A program made the translations under genes and the position numbers. From a virus, in the IMG/VR virus record IMGVR_UViG_3300047678_000426, positions 1 to 37,239 of that record: 37,239 nt of DNA; one strand, written 5' to 3'. Numbering within the stretch: the stretch's first letter is position 1; each line of letters starts with the position of its first letter. Positions 15,105-23,840 of this stretch are shown here, one piece after another. The notes beneath the pieces were generated by a model. The model had not been told where the DNA came from. It saw only the letters and a program-made list of their open reading frames with translations, and made no database searches.

Positions 15105-17161
15105 TGGCGTTCGCTCCGATCTTCCCGACGCCACCGAAGCCGCACGCGCCGAACCCCCGGCTCACGGTGCACGTCGAGGGCTCGGAGATCTCCGAGCGGT
15201 TCGGGGTGCAGTGGCAGGACGTCCTGTCTCAGATCGGGACCGGCGAGTTCCAGTTGCTCAACAGTCACACGGCGATCGCGACGATCGAAGAGGACCAGCT
15301 CGTCATCTTCAAGCTCGACGGGACCGAGTTCCTCGCGTGGGTGATCGACGCTGTCACCAAGACGACGTTGGCAGAGGGCGAGGAGGGCGACGAGGTCACC
15401 GTGTTCGCCGGCAAGACGACGCTCAGCGAGCTCACCCGTGGCGTGACACTCCCGGCGAGCGGCGTCCGGTTCGTCGACACCCCGATCTTCACCGGGTACG
15501 TCACCACGAAGCCGTACAGCCCCGAGCGGTTCTTCGGTCCGATGGAGCCGAGCTACGACGACTCGAGCTGGGACGCAGCGGTCGAGGTCGCCGCTCCCGT
15601 CGGATCGTTGGCGCCGGCGAACTGGCCCGATCCCGACGCCTTCTGGATCGGCACCGACGATGATGTGCTCCACCACCGGGAGACGTTCACGACCTCGGGG
15701 GTGTTCACGGTCAAGATCTTCTTCGCCGCCGCCAACGCCGTGCACCTGTTCGTCGACGGCGTCCTCGTCTCCAAGGTCGACGACACGATCGACGGCGACG
15801 CAGCCTCGAAGACCCGCTCGGTAAAGGTCGAGGTCACCGACGGCACCCACACGATCTACGCCCGCGTCGCACGAGGCGCGAAGCCCGACTCGCTGCTCAT
15901 CCTCTCCGTGTTCGAGGTCGGCACCGACAACGTCCTGTGCCGCACCACGAGCTCCTGGAAGAGCTCGCCGACCGTGGAGAAGGTCACTGTCGGGTCCGTG
16001 GCCATCCAGGCGTTCACCGAGGCCCAGGGCCGCGACACCGTCACCGAGTGGGACTGGGACTTCACCGAGCTCGTCGACACCGCCGGGCGACCGTGGCCCG
16101 ACATGGGCGACTGGTACAACGCACCGGTCAAGGACAAGCTCCTCGACCTCCTCAACCAGCTCGTCGAGGGCTGGGCCGAAATGGCGGCGCTCGCAGCGAA
16201 CGGCGGCCGCACCCTGTCGATGTGGGTCGCCGAAGGGGTCCTCGACGGCAACGGCGACGTCGCCCCCGGCCGGCCCCTCGACCTCGAGTTCGAGATCGAG
16301 GTCGGCGTCAACGCCACGAAACTCGTTCACGGCAAGCAGGCGGTATCGGGCAACGTCGGAGCGATCGAGTTCAACGACGGGCTCATCATGGCGCAGCTCG
16401 ACGACAGCGTCACCGCTCACGGCCGCCGCGAGGTCGGCCTGGCGCTCGGCAGCCTCGACGGGCCTATGGCCCTGTACGTCGCCGAGGCGCAGCTGCGGCC
16501 GACGTCGACGCCGGAGCTCACGATCGTCGCCGAGTTCGAACCGGTCGCCGGATCCGAGTCACAACAGCTCTCGATCGTCACCGGCCTCGGCGGGACACTC
16601 ACCGCGCCGAACTGGACCGGCACCCCGACGTCGTACCGGGTCAAGGCCCACTCCGGTGGCGAGGACGACGACGGCAACCTGATCATCCGCCCCGAGCTCA
16701 ACACCGCGACCGATGTCCTCGACAAGCGGTACCAGCAGTTCATGGCCCGCACCAACAACGGCACCAACAACGGGCGGTCCCTGTCCGCCACCGTGACGTC
16801 CAAGCAGGTCACCGGTGCCCAGGTCGTGACCCCGCTCGGAGGCCTCGACTTCTCCACCGGCGGCGCCTACTCCATCGTCGGCGACCGCGGCTCAGCACGC
16901 CGCCCGTCAGAACCGGCGCTCGTCGTCCGCTTCGACGCCGTCGACGACACCGCCGGCGCCTCCGGCGACACCACGTACCAGGTCGAGGTCGACGCCAGCC
17001 CCATCGGCACCGTCACCCTGCCCGACACCGTCGACGAAGGCACCACCACCCTCGCCGCGCCCGTCTACGTCGACCAGGAGAACCTCCTGAACATCGAAGC
17101 CACCGCCGCCGGCGGCCACGTCGGCGTGTCCGTCAAGGTCATCGCCGTCCCCATCGGATGA
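15104..17161 (+). CDS. Baseplate hub/minor tail protein with an inserted lectin-like domain
   Basis: A 685-residue protein just after the distal tail gene. Residues 1 to about 140 (NPRLTVHVEGSEISERFGVQWQD, EFLAWVIDAVTKTTLAEG) resemble the start of Tal/gp27-like hub proteins. Residues about 145-280 contain WPDPDAFWIGTDDDV, FTVKIFFAAANAVHLFVDGV and HTIYARVARG, a jelly-roll pattern like PA14 or carbohydrate-binding domains. The remainder (about 290-610) returns to hub-like sequence, with ELVDTAGRPWPDMGDWYN and LDKRYQQFMARTNNG. The tail is beta-rich. It probably forms the tail tip and contacts cell-surface glycan. Confidence 0.7.
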   Translation: MAFAPIFPTPPKPHAPNPRLTVHVEGSEISERFGVQWQDVLSQIGTGEFQLLNSHTAIATIEEDQLVIFKLDGTEFLAWVIDAVTKTTLAEGEEGDEVTVFAGKTTLSELTRGVTLPASGVRFVDTPIFTGYVTTKPYSPERFFGPMEPSYDDSSWDAAVEVAAPVGSLAPANWPDPDAFWIGTDDDVLHHRETFTTSGVFTVKIFFAAANAVHLFVDGVLVSKVDDTIDGDAASKTRSVKVEVTDGTHTIYARVARGAKPDSLLILSVFEVGTDNVLCRTTSSWKSSPTVEKVTVGSVAIQAFTEAQGRDTVTEWDWDFTELVDTAGRPWPDMGDWYNAPVKDKLLDLLNQLVEGWAEMAALAANGGRTLSMWVAEGVLDGNGDVAPGRPLDLEFEIEVGVNATKLVHGKQAVSGNVGAIEFNDGLIMAQLDDSVTAHGRREVGLALGSLDGPMALYVAEAQLRPTSTPELTIVAEFEPVAGSESQQLSIVTGLGGTLTAPNWTGTPTSYRVKAHSGGEDDDGNLIIRPELNTATDVLDKRYQQFMARTNNGTNNGRSLSATVTSKQVTGAQVVTPLGGLDFSTGGAYSIVGDRGSARRPSEPALVVRFDAVDDTAGASGDTTYQVEVDASPIGTVTLPDTVDEGTTTLAAPVYVDQENLLNIEATAAGGHVGVSVKVIAVPIG

Positions 17162-17171
17162 GGAGCACACC

Positions 17172-17549
17172 ATGAGCACACGCCTCGGAGACGAGCGCAT
17201 CATCTGGTCGAGCAAGCAGGGCGATGGTGTCAAGCGCTCCTGGACCCGCACCACCGGCTCGCGCGCGTACGACCGCGAGAGCCTCCTCGTGCAGATGCGC
17301 AACACGAAAACCAACGCCCTCATCGCCACCAGCGCCGACAGCCCGGCCGAAGGCGTGCTGTCGATCGACCTCGAGCTCTGCGACTTCACCGGGCCCGACG
17401 AGATCACGTTCGGGTTCGAGATCCCACCGATCGGCGCCCCGTACTCCCCGGACTACGTGATCGAAGCTCAGTGCGAGGTCGATGACGTTCTGACCACGTT
17501 CTTCTCACACGCGTGGGAGATCCGCCGGCAGTACACGGTGCCGACATGA
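17172..17549 (+). CDS. Minor tail protein, unknown (125 aa)
   Basis: GAGGAG lies 8 bases before ATG 17172, and the gene ends in an ATGA overlap with the tail fibre gene. The protein is acidic and beta-rich (LLVQMRNTKTNALIATSAD, GVLSIDLELCDFTGPDEITFGFEIPPIG), with no recognised domain. Its place between hub and fibre suggests a tail-tip or fibre-attachment part. Function is inferred from position only. Confidence 0.55.
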   Translation: MSTRLGDERIIWSSKQGDGVKRSWTRTTGSRAYDRESLLVQMRNTKTNALIATSADSPAEGVLSIDLELCDFTGPDEITFGFEIPPIGAPYSPDYVIEAQCEVDDVLTTFFSHAWEIRRQYTVPT

Positions 17550-19822
17550 CCGACGTCTGGGAGGGCACCGTCGTCCGAGAGGACTGGGCCGCGACGGTCG
17601 AGCGCGAGGTGTGGTCGTCGAACGACTACCCGGGCACCACCTTCGTCACCACCGTCGTCGACCCAGACCAGTCGTCCGGCAGCAGCGGCCTCCCGACCCC
17701 GATCGGCGACGACGGCCAGGCACTCATGGTGCGCTCCGGGACGGCAGCGTGGGACACCATCGAGATCGACGACGTCGACGGGTTGAGGGCCATCCTCGAC
17801 GCCGCCGGCGCCACCGGGTTCCTGCGTGTCGCCTACCTGGTCGACAAGCCCGTGAACGCCGCCGGGGTGTTCCTGCCGATGTCGCTCCCTGCATGCCTGC
17901 CCGTGGTCCTCAACGCGCAAGTGACTGGTGCGCAGGACGGCATCTACCTGTCCAACGGCGCAGGTGGCGTCACGGGCAGCCCCACACCGGTCAAGACGCT
18001 CGACAACGCGATGGCCCGCCTCGTCGTCATGGCGCAGGTCGCTCTCACCGACGTCTACAACTCGGCGGCCGGAGCGATCTACGACCCGAACTCACGACCG
18101 GGGAACCAGAACCTCGTCGACGTCCGCATGGTGACCGCCGGGCCCGGCCCGGGCGGCCTCGTTGTGTCGCTGTCGCCACAGGGCCTCCCGGGCCAGGCGC
18201 TGCTCGACCTGTCGGGCAAGGCGTACACGCCGATGATGAACGACTTCGGCGGCGTCAACACGAACCTGCAGCTGACGGTCAATCACCAGATCGTGTCGTG
18301 CAACCCGTCAGGCCCGATCACCATCACTCTGGCGCCACACGCCACGAAGCCCCGTCCGGTGTTCATCTCCGTCGACCCGTCGGCGGCAGGCTCGGTGACG
18401 CTGGTCGAGTACCCCGGCGAGCTCGACTTCTCGCGCACGCTCCAGCCGGGCGACCGGGTGCTGATCCTGCCCGACCAGGCGGCGTGGACCGTGTGGCCGT
18501 TCCCGAACTGGGACGGGCTCACCCCGGCGCTGAGGGTGTCATTCGACCCGGGGGCGACGGGCCTCCCGACGAACGTGCAGCAGGCGATGATCGCGATCTA
18601 CGCGTCGATCCCGTTTACCGGCGACTTCATCACCACAGACGACGCCACGGACCTGATCGACGCCCAGGGCGTCGCGCTCACCATCGTCGACGAGGGCCTG
18701 CAGGCGCAGATCGACACCACGATCAAGGTCGGCACCGGCGCCGGAGGCGCGCTGTCCGGCACCTACCCGTCCCCGGGCCTGAACGTCGAAGCTGTGCAGG
18801 ACCTGGTCGCCGGGTTCCTCGCCGCCGGCCAGGGTGTCGAGATCACCTACGACGACAGCGGCGGGATCCTCACGATTGCCGTCACTGCTCTCGCGATCAC
18901 CTCGAGCACCGTCGTCGCATCCGAGGCGGCGATGCTCGCTCTCACCGCCCAAGAGGGCGACGTCGCTATCCGCAGCGACACGAACACCAACTGGATCCTC
19001 GGGCCCGGCCCGTCGGCGACCTTGAGCTCGTGGCGCCAGCTCCTCACCCCGACCGACGCCGTGCTCTCGGTGGCAGGCAAGACCGGGGTCGTAACCCTCG
19101 CAAAGGCCGACGTCGGGCTCGGCAGCGTCGACAACACGCCCGACGCCGGCAAGCCGGTGAGCACCGCCACCCAGACAGCGCTCGACCTGAAGGTCTCGAG
19201 CAGCCTCTACGACGCCAACACGATCCTGGCGGCTACATCGGACAACACACCCGTCGCCCTCACGATCCCCGAGCAGACGCTGGTGGGTCGCAAGACCGGT
19301 GGCAACATCGTCGCACTGACCGCCGCCGAAGTGCTGACGCTCCTCGGCGTGTCCCCTTCCCCGTGGTCTGTGGTCGGTGAGTCCACGCTCAGCGTCGATT
19401 CGCTCTCGGTCAACATCCCGATCTCGGGAACCTGCGACTTCCTCGACTTCCATTGGATCGCCCAGTCCGACTACACGAGCGGCGCGAACAACAACGTGAC
19501 GTGTCAGTTCAACTCCGACACGGCGAGCAACTACCTCAACGCCTCGTCGGCCTCGTCGTCGTTCACGCTGTGCGCGATCGCGTCGTCGCAGACCAACACG
19601 AACCGGCGCGGGCACGGGCAATGCCGCATCTCCAACCAGGCCGCCTACCACAACCTCGACAGCCGGTACTGGTACCAGAACAGCAACGCCGCGACGACGT
19701 CGGGCGGCAACCTCGGTGGCGCCTGGCAGTCGACGTCGCGGATCACGTCGATTCAGTTGGCGCTGGGCGGGTCGATCAAGTTCGTAGCCGGTTCGCACTT
19801 CGTGGTGTTCGGGAGGACGTGA
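17546..19822 (+). CDS. Tail fibre protein, probable receptor binding
   Basis: The 758-residue protein starts at ATG 17546 (ATGA overlap). Two recurring tail-fibre motifs are clear: GGALSGTYPSPGLN near residues 400-412, and a block near 507-550 reading SVAGKTGVVTLAKADVGLGS followed by VDNTPDAGKPVSTATQ. Both are found in many unrelated phage fibres, where they make trimeric connector or coiled segments. The N-terminal half is beta-rich and likely attaches to the baseplate. The last 130 residues (from about SLSVNIPISGTCDFLDFHW) are Ser/Asn/Thr-rich, with Cys and aromatic residues, and are the best candidate receptor-binding head. No collagen repeat or lyase motif is seen. Confidence 0.82.
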   Translation: MTDVWEGTVVREDWAATVEREVWSSNDYPGTTFVTTVVDPDQSSGSSGLPTPIGDDGQALMVRSGTAAWDTIEIDDVDGLRAILDAAGATGFLRVAYLVDKPVNAAGVFLPMSLPACLPVVLNAQVTGAQDGIYLSNGAGGVTGSPTPVKTLDNAMARLVVMAQVALTDVYNSAAGAIYDPNSRPGNQNLVDVRMVTAGPGPGGLVVSLSPQGLPGQALLDLSGKAYTPMMNDFGGVNTNLQLTVNHQIVSCNPSGPITITLAPHATKPRPVFISVDPSAAGSVTLVEYPGELDFSRTLQPGDRVLILPDQAAWTVWPFPNWDGLTPALRVSFDPGATGLPTNVQQAMIAIYASIPFTGDFITTDDATDLIDAQGVALTIVDEGLQAQIDTTIKVGTGAGGALSGTYPSPGLNVEAVQDLVAGFLAAGQGVEITYDDSGGILTIAVTALAITSSTVVASEAAMLALTAQEGDVAIRSDTNTNWILGPGPSATLSSWRQLLTPTDAVLSVAGKTGVVTLAKADVGLGSVDNTPDAGKPVSTATQTALDLKVSSSLYDANTILAATSDNTPVALTIPEQTLVGRKTGGNIVALTAAEVLTLLGVSPSPWSVVGESTLSVDSLSVNIPISGTCDFLDFHWIAQSDYTSGANNNVTCQFNSDTASNYLNASSASSSFTLCAIASSQTNTNRRGHGQCRISNQAAYHNLDSRYWYQNSNAATTSGGNLGGAWQSTSRITSIQLALGGSIKFVAGSHFVVFGRT

Positions 19823-20034
19823 TGGAACGCACCGATGAGAACGGCACGTGGCTCGTCCAAGACGACGGGTCGGAGCTGCTGATCGAGCCGTCGCAGCAGT
19901 GGATCGACGCCCACCCTCCGGTCGAGATGCCCTCTGACCCGTTGCGCTCCGCCGTCGTCGAGCGCATGACGGACCCGGCGGTCAACTCGATCGCCAAGAT
20001 CAAAGCAGCGCTCGTGACGGTGTTCACCGAGTGA
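19822..20034 (+). CDS. Small hypothetical tail-module protein (70 aa)
   Basis: Starts ATG 19822 in a TGATG overlap with the fibre gene, and its stop lies within the GTGA that starts the next gene. The sequence begins ERTDENGTWLVQDDGSELLIEP and ends in a helix (VNSIAKIKAALVTVFTE). The coupling to both neighbours supports translation. No family recognised; small proteins of this type next to fibres may be chaperones or tip parts. Confidence 0.55.
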   Translation: MERTDENGTWLVQDDGSELLIEPSQQWIDAHPPVEMPSDPLRSAVVERMTDPAVNSIAKIKAALVTVFTE

Positions 20035-20870
20035 CCGACTTCATCTACACCGGAGCGCCCGAGTACTACACGGTCCCCGCTGGCGCGCGGTTCCTCGTCT
20101 TCGGCCTCGAGGGGGCGTCCGGCGGCGACGAGTTCCACGCCACAGCGAATTGGGCGAACGGCGGTCACGGCGCGCGACTCGTCACGACGATCGACCTCGC
20201 CGCCAACGGTGTGTCTGCGGGCGATGTCCTGGAGGTCCGAGTTGGCGGCGAGGGCCAGACAGGCAGCGCGACCGCTGCTGGTGCTGGCGGCTGGAACGGT
20301 GGCGCTGCGGGCGGGTTCGTGTGGAACGGCCTGTCTGGTACCGCTGGCCCCGGTGGTGGCGGTGGTGCGACCGATGTGCGCAAGGCCCCATACACGCTCG
20401 CTGACCGGCTGTGTGTGGCCGGTGGCGGTGCTGGTGCGGGCGGCAACAATGGCACCCTGTCGACCGACGGCAACGGCGGTGACGCCGGCCTCGGCGGCGA
20501 GCGCGGTGCTGGCACGGGCGGTTTGCCCGGGGCGAAAGGAACGTCGTCCGCTGGCGGTGCTGGCGGTTCCGGTGGCAGCGATTCCGGTTCGGCAGGCTCG
20601 CTCGGCGTCGGTGGTGCTGGTGGTGCGACCGGTATCCGTGGCGGCGGTGGTGGCGGTGGCGGCTACTACGGCGGTGGTGGTGGTGCGGGCACGACTACCC
20701 CCGGCACAGGTGGCGGTGGCGGGGGCGGCGGGTCGACCCACACGGTGGGCGCGCTCGATTCGGTTGCTGCGCTCGGCACCTACGGCGACGGGTTCGCCTC
20801 GATCACGCCGATCACTTCGACGCTCTGGGCCGGAGTGTCCGTCGTCGGCGTCGGCGCACGAATCACTTGA
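20031..20870 (+). CDS. Glycine-rich tail-associated protein
   Basis: A 279-residue protein starting at GTG 20031 (GTGA overlap). Residues 1-75 begin MTDFIYTGAPEYYTVPAGAR and look beta-rich with the VPAG pattern often seen at the head of phage Gly-rich domains. From about 80 to 245 the sequence is dominated by Gly with Ala, Ser, Asn and Thr (GGGGGGGGYYGGGGGAG). A short beta-like end follows. Gly-rich proteins of this layout serve as adhesins or fibre tips in other phages (T-even gp38 is a known, unrelated case), where the Gly blocks form a polyglycine sandwich. Here that role is inferred from position after the fibre. Confidence 0.68.
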   Translation: MTDFIYTGAPEYYTVPAGARFLVFGLEGASGGDEFHATANWANGGHGARLVTTIDLAANGVSAGDVLEVRVGGEGQTGSATAAGAGGWNGGAAGGFVWNGLSGTAGPGGGGGATDVRKAPYTLADRLCVAGGGAGAGGNNGTLSTDGNGGDAGLGGERGAGTGGLPGAKGTSSAGGAGGSGGSDSGSAGSLGVGGAGGATGIRGGGGGGGGYYGGGGGAGTTTPGTGGGGGGGGSTHTVGALDSVAALGTYGDGFASITPITSTLWAGVSVVGVGARIT

Positions 20871-20902
20871 CCCTTCCAGATCCTCAACCACGGAGGTCCT
20901 AC

Positions 20903-22225
20903 ATGGCCACCCCAGGACGGCCGTCACCCGGACAGGTGGCGGGCGGCGCACTCGCCGCGCTCTTGCTCCTCATCGGCGGCGTCATCGCTGCGAACCAGCC
21001 GCCATCGACGAGCAGCTCGAGCACAACGACGACCAGGTCGACGTCGACGTCGACGAGCAGCTCGAGCACAACGACGACCAGGTCGACGTCGACGTCGACG
21101 AGTTCCTCGAGCACGACGTCGACCACGGCAGTCGCTCCAACGGCGGGAGTGCGGCCGCTGTTCTCGCCGGCGGCGTCGATCAACCAGCCCGTCGCGACGT
21201 TCGGCGCATCGAAGGACCTGCAGGAGTACTCCACTCGGCTCTGGAACTACGGCGGCGGCGCCGCACCGAAGGGCCGCATCAACGTCGGGTTCGGCGACTA
21301 CTCCGTCCCGTTCTACGACGCCAAGGACGCGACGACGATCGCTCGCGGCTACCAGGCGACGTGGGCTCAGAACCTCATGTCGTTCGGCACGCTCCCGATC
21401 GGCGGTGCGATCCCGTGGAACCCGACGTGGAAAGGCGGCACCGGGAACGACGGCTACCTCATCATCGTCGACCGGGTGACCGACCAGGTGTGGGAGCTCG
21501 GCGGCGTCGGTGGGCCCGCTGCGAACTGTGCGTTCAACCTCGCGAACGCCTCCGCAGGGTTCGACCCTGGCGCATCCCGACACCTGTGTCTGTCGAGGGT
21601 GCAGAAGTACTCCGGGCTCTACACCGCCGACCCGTCGATCGTCGACGGCCGCGGTATGGGCGGAGCGAAGGCGGCGCTCCTCGCCCTCGCCGACGAGGTC
21701 GCAGCCGGGATCATCCCTCACGCGCTGCAGCTGACGATCGTGCCGACGATGTTCGGGCCACCCTGTCGCCCGGTCAACAACGCCAGCGCAGTCGGCGCCG
21801 GATCATCGTGCGGGTTCTACGTGCCGCCAGCGACGAAGCTCGAGCGCAACAATCCCGACATCGGGTGCCCGGTCAAGCAGGCCGTCACCATCGAGGAGCG
21901 CCGCAAGACCATCCCCGAGGGCCTGCGCTTCGCGCTGGCGGTCACCGACGCCGACATCGAGCAGTGGCTCGACTCGAGGGCGTACACCGGGCCGCTGCGA
22001 TCGACGGCGCGAGTGTTCGCAGTGGCGCTCCGGGACTACGGGTTCATCGTTTCCGAGACCGGATGCTTCGGCATGCTCATCGGCACCGACTCCGCCACCG
22101 TCGGGCCCTCCGCACCGAAGTGGCGCGCGCTCGGTATCACCGGGGCAGCACCGAACCCGAACATCGACCTCCTCGCCGGCCTCATCACTCCGGAGCGCAT
22201 CGTCGTGGTGGAGCCGCCCTCGTGA
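20903..22225 (+). CDS. Membrane-anchored protein with a repeat-coded Ser/Thr linker and unknown domain
   Basis: CGGAGG lies 7 bases before ATG 20903. Residues about 9-28 (VAGGALAALLLLIGGVIAAN) form a signal anchor. Residues about 32-78 are a Ser/Thr/Arg linker from two and a half 45-base repeats. The remaining 360 residues look like a compact exported domain: GYLIIVDRVTDQVWELGG, IIPHALQLTIVP, SSCGFYVPPATKLER, IPEGLRFALAV, VFAVALRDYGFIVSETG and several Cys. This resembles a secreted domain family I have seen in bacterial proteins but cannot name. It lies between the Gly-rich protein and the small membrane proteins, so it could be a tail protein, a surface-exposed enzyme or a lysis helper. Confidence 0.7.
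   Translation: MATPGRPSPGQVAGGALAALLLLIGGVIAANQPPSTSSSSTTTTRSTSTSTSSSSTTTTRSTSTSTSSSSTTSTTAVAPTAGVRPLFSPAASINQPVATFGASKDLQEYSTRLWNYGGGAAPKGRINVGFGDYSVPFYDAKDATTIARGYQATWAQNLMSFGTLPIGGAIPWNPTWKGGTGNDGYLIIVDRVTDQVWELGGVGGPAANCAFNLANASAGFDPGASRHLCLSRVQKYSGLYTADPSIVDGRGMGGAKAALLALADEVAAGIIPHALQLTIVPTMFGPPCRPVNNASAVGAGSSCGFYVPPATKLERNNPDIGCPVKQAVTIEERRKTIPEGLRFALAVTDADIEQWLDSRAYTGPLRSTARVFAVALRDYGFIVSETGCFGMLIGTDSATVGPSAPKWRALGITGAAPNPNIDLLAGLITPERIVVVEPPS
21005..21124 (+). repeat. 45-base tandem repeat coding a Ser/Thr linker
   Basis: Two full units (21005-21049 and 21050-21094) are identical through most of their length, and a partial third starts at 21095 and drifts by about 21103. Each unit encodes 15 residues, STSSSSTTTTRSTST. 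The repeat lies between the anchor and the exported domain, so changes in copy number would alter the reach of the domain from the membrane without a frameshift. Confidence 0.8.
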
Positions 22226-22620
22226 GCGCTCAGCAGGCCGCTCATGCCGCTGTCGACTACCGGGCGGAGATCATCACAGCGGTGTGCGCCGGCGTCGCCG
22301 TCATCCTCGGAGCGATCGGAACGATCTACCTGAAGCGGTTCGGGATCAAGGCCGAGGAAGCCCGCGCCGAGGCAGTGCGCGCAGCGGAGAACATCGGCAC
22401 GAAGAACGGGCGCGGCGACGTCGTCACGATGCTCGAGGACCTCCAGGACGCCGTCAGCGCGCTGCGCACACAGACGAACACCGTCGACGGCCGGCTCCTC
22501 GCACACGAGCAAGCCGTCGGGCGCCGCCTCGACGGGATCCACGACGCCATGAAACGCGACCGGAACCAGATCGCCGACGTCGCTGGCCGGGTCACCCGGC
22601 TCGAAGGAGGCCCGACATGA
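22222..22620 (+). CDS. Single-span membrane protein with coiled coil (DUF2746-like)
   Basis: GTG 22222 overlaps the preceding stop. Of 132 residues, about 16-40 (EIITAVCAGVAVILGAIGTIYLK) are one membrane span, followed by a long charged helix (EEARAEAVRAAENIGTKNGRGDVVTMLEDLQD and on) likely to form a coiled coil. The KNGRGDVVTMLEDLQD segment is like the DUF2746 group found in mycobacteriophage lysis regions. It precedes the second small membrane protein and the endolysin, so it is a holin or holin-partner candidate. Its topology, with one span and a large soluble helix, also fits a spanin-like or anti-holin role. Confidence 0.62.
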   Translation: MSAQQAAHAAVDYRAEIITAVCAGVAVILGAIGTIYLKRFGIKAEEARAEAVRAAENIGTKNGRGDVVTMLEDLQDAVSALRTQTNTVDGRLLAHEQAVGRRLDGIHDAMKRDRNQIADVAGRVTRLEGGPT

Positions 22621-22952
22621 TCACTCGCCGACCCGCCGGCGAATCCACCGAGCTGTCCAACGAGCGGCGCGTCGTCAACTGGCTCGGCACGATCGCCGTC
22701 GCAGCCCTCGTCGGCGTCGTGTACCTCGCAGCGACCGCGTCCAAGACCGGCATCGGGATCGACACAGCGGTGATCGTCGCTCTCATCGGCGTCATCGCCC
22801 AGTGCGCGAGTTCGATCGGCACGCGCCGGACCCGCACTAACACCCCGACGAGCGACACCCCCGCCCCACGACCGAGCCCGTGGACCGCTCAACCCCCGAC
22901 CTACGACCCGGCGTCGGCGGCGATCGCCGCCGACCTCCACGAAGGAGCATGA
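22617..22952 (+). CDS. Two-span membrane protein, holin candidate
   Basis: ATG 22617 follows GAAGGAGG, an excellent RBS, and overlaps the upstream stop (ATGA). The 111-residue product has two hydrophobic segments, about 22-40 (WLGTIAVAALVGVVYLAAT) and 49-66 (TAVIVALIGVIAQCASS), joined by a short KTGIGID turn. A basic, Pro/Thr-rich tail then follows. Size, topology and a place directly before the endolysin fit a class II holin that opens the membrane at lysis. It overlaps an RBS region of the endolysin gene. No direct evidence of function. Confidence 0.7.
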   Translation: MITRRPAGESTELSNERRVVNWLGTIAVAALVGVVYLAATASKTGIGIDTAVIVALIGVIAQCASSIGTRRTRTNTPTSDTPAPRPSPWTAQPPTYDPASAAIAADLHEGA

Positions 22953-22954
22953 CC

Positions 22955-23746
22955 ATGGCCACCGAGCAAGACGTGATCGACAAGGCGAACGCCGAGGTCG
23001 GCTACACCGAGTCCCCTCGAGGATCGAACCGCACCAAGTACGGCCGAGAGGCCCGTGCTGACGGGCTGCCCTGGTGCGCCATCTTCATCTGGTGGATCTT
23101 CATGCTGTTCGGCATCGACCTCCGGAAGTACTCCGACAACCCGTGGTACACCCCGAACCTCTTCGCTGACCTCAAGGCGCTCGGCTGGGCGGTGAAGCTC
23201 ACCGAGCTCCGCATGGCGGACATCGTCTTCTACGACTTCCCCGACCGGGTGCGCCGGATCCAACACGTCGAGATCTTCTGGCGATGGGTCGACAAGGTCC
23301 GTGGGTTCTTCAAGGCGATCGGTGGGAACACCGGCATTGGCAACGACAGCAACGGCGGCAAGGTCATGGTGCGCGACCGAACCACCACCACGGTGGCCGG
23401 TGCGATCCGAATCCCGTTCCTCAACAGGTCGGCGATCGCCGCTGCGAACAACACGCTCGCCGAGCTGCAGAAGGTCATCTTCTACGCCAAGACGTTCCAC
23501 CTCGGCGGGCCCGGCGACACCAACCCGGCCGAGGCCGTGAAGATCCTGCAGGTCGGACTCAACCGGTGGGCCGACCAGTTCGCTGCCATGGCCCACCAAC
23601 CGAACCCACCCGACATCCCCGTCGACGGAATGTGGAACCAGACGACGTGGGACGCCGTGACCGCCGTGCAGCAGCTCACCGGCCGCAACGACGGCGGCAA
23701 CCCCGGCACCGTCGGACCGAACACCTGGGCGACGCTCTACCCCTGA
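22955..23746 (+). CDS. Endolysin: CHAP/NlpC-type peptidase plus peptidoglycan-binding domain
   Basis: The 263-residue product cuts cell-wall peptide cross-links for release. Start ATG 22955 has GAAGGAG 7 bases before it; an ATG at 22949 sits only 1 base from that RBS. The catalytic domain (1 to about 155) has Cys41 in LPWCAIFIWW and His104 in IQHVEIF, then GGNTGIGNDSNGGKVMVRDR, the typical end of this amidase/peptidase group. The C-terminal domain (about 180-263) resembles a PG-binding repeat: ILQVGLNRWADQ, PVDGMWNQTTWDAVTAVQ, GPNTWATLYP. No signal peptide, so export depends on the holin. It closes the late operon before a strong terminator. Confidence 0.88.
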   Translation: MATEQDVIDKANAEVGYTESPRGSNRTKYGREARADGLPWCAIFIWWIFMLFGIDLRKYSDNPWYTPNLFADLKALGWAVKLTELRMADIVFYDFPDRVRRIQHVEIFWRWVDKVRGFFKAIGGNTGIGNDSNGGKVMVRDRTTTTVAGAIRIPFLNRSAIAAANNTLAELQKVIFYAKTFHLGGPGDTNPAEAVKILQVGLNRWADQFAAMAHQPNPPDIPVDGMWNQTTWDAVTAVQQLTGRNDGGNPGTVGPNTWATLYP

Positions 23747-23840
23747 CGTCGTCGACGAGATCTCCCGGCTTCGGCCGGAAGGGCAACACAACCCCCGCCA
23801 GGCAGTCGTTGGGAAGCGGAGCCGGGCGGGGGTTGTTGCG
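23747..23840 (+). terminator. Strong terminator hairpin after the endolysin
   Basis: CAACCCCCGCC (23789-23799) pairs with GGCGGGGGTTG (23825-23835), extended by A-T pairs (ACAA/TTGT) and closing on a 25-base loop. GCG and CGTC follow, with a weak tail, as is usual for GC-rich terminators. It ends the plus-strand late operon before the int region and would also block readthrough into attP and int. Confidence 0.75.

Noticed and set aside
20209-22221. Upstream extension of the 22222-22620 frame rich in repeated His/Asp/Glu (LEHNDDQVDVDVDE)
   Set aside because: Those repeats are the alternate-frame reading of the 45-base Ser/Thr repeat, not a real acidic repeat protein.
22949-22954. ATG 22949 as the endolysin start
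   Set aside because: Only one base separates it from the RBS GAAGGAG; ATG 22955 has ideal spacing.
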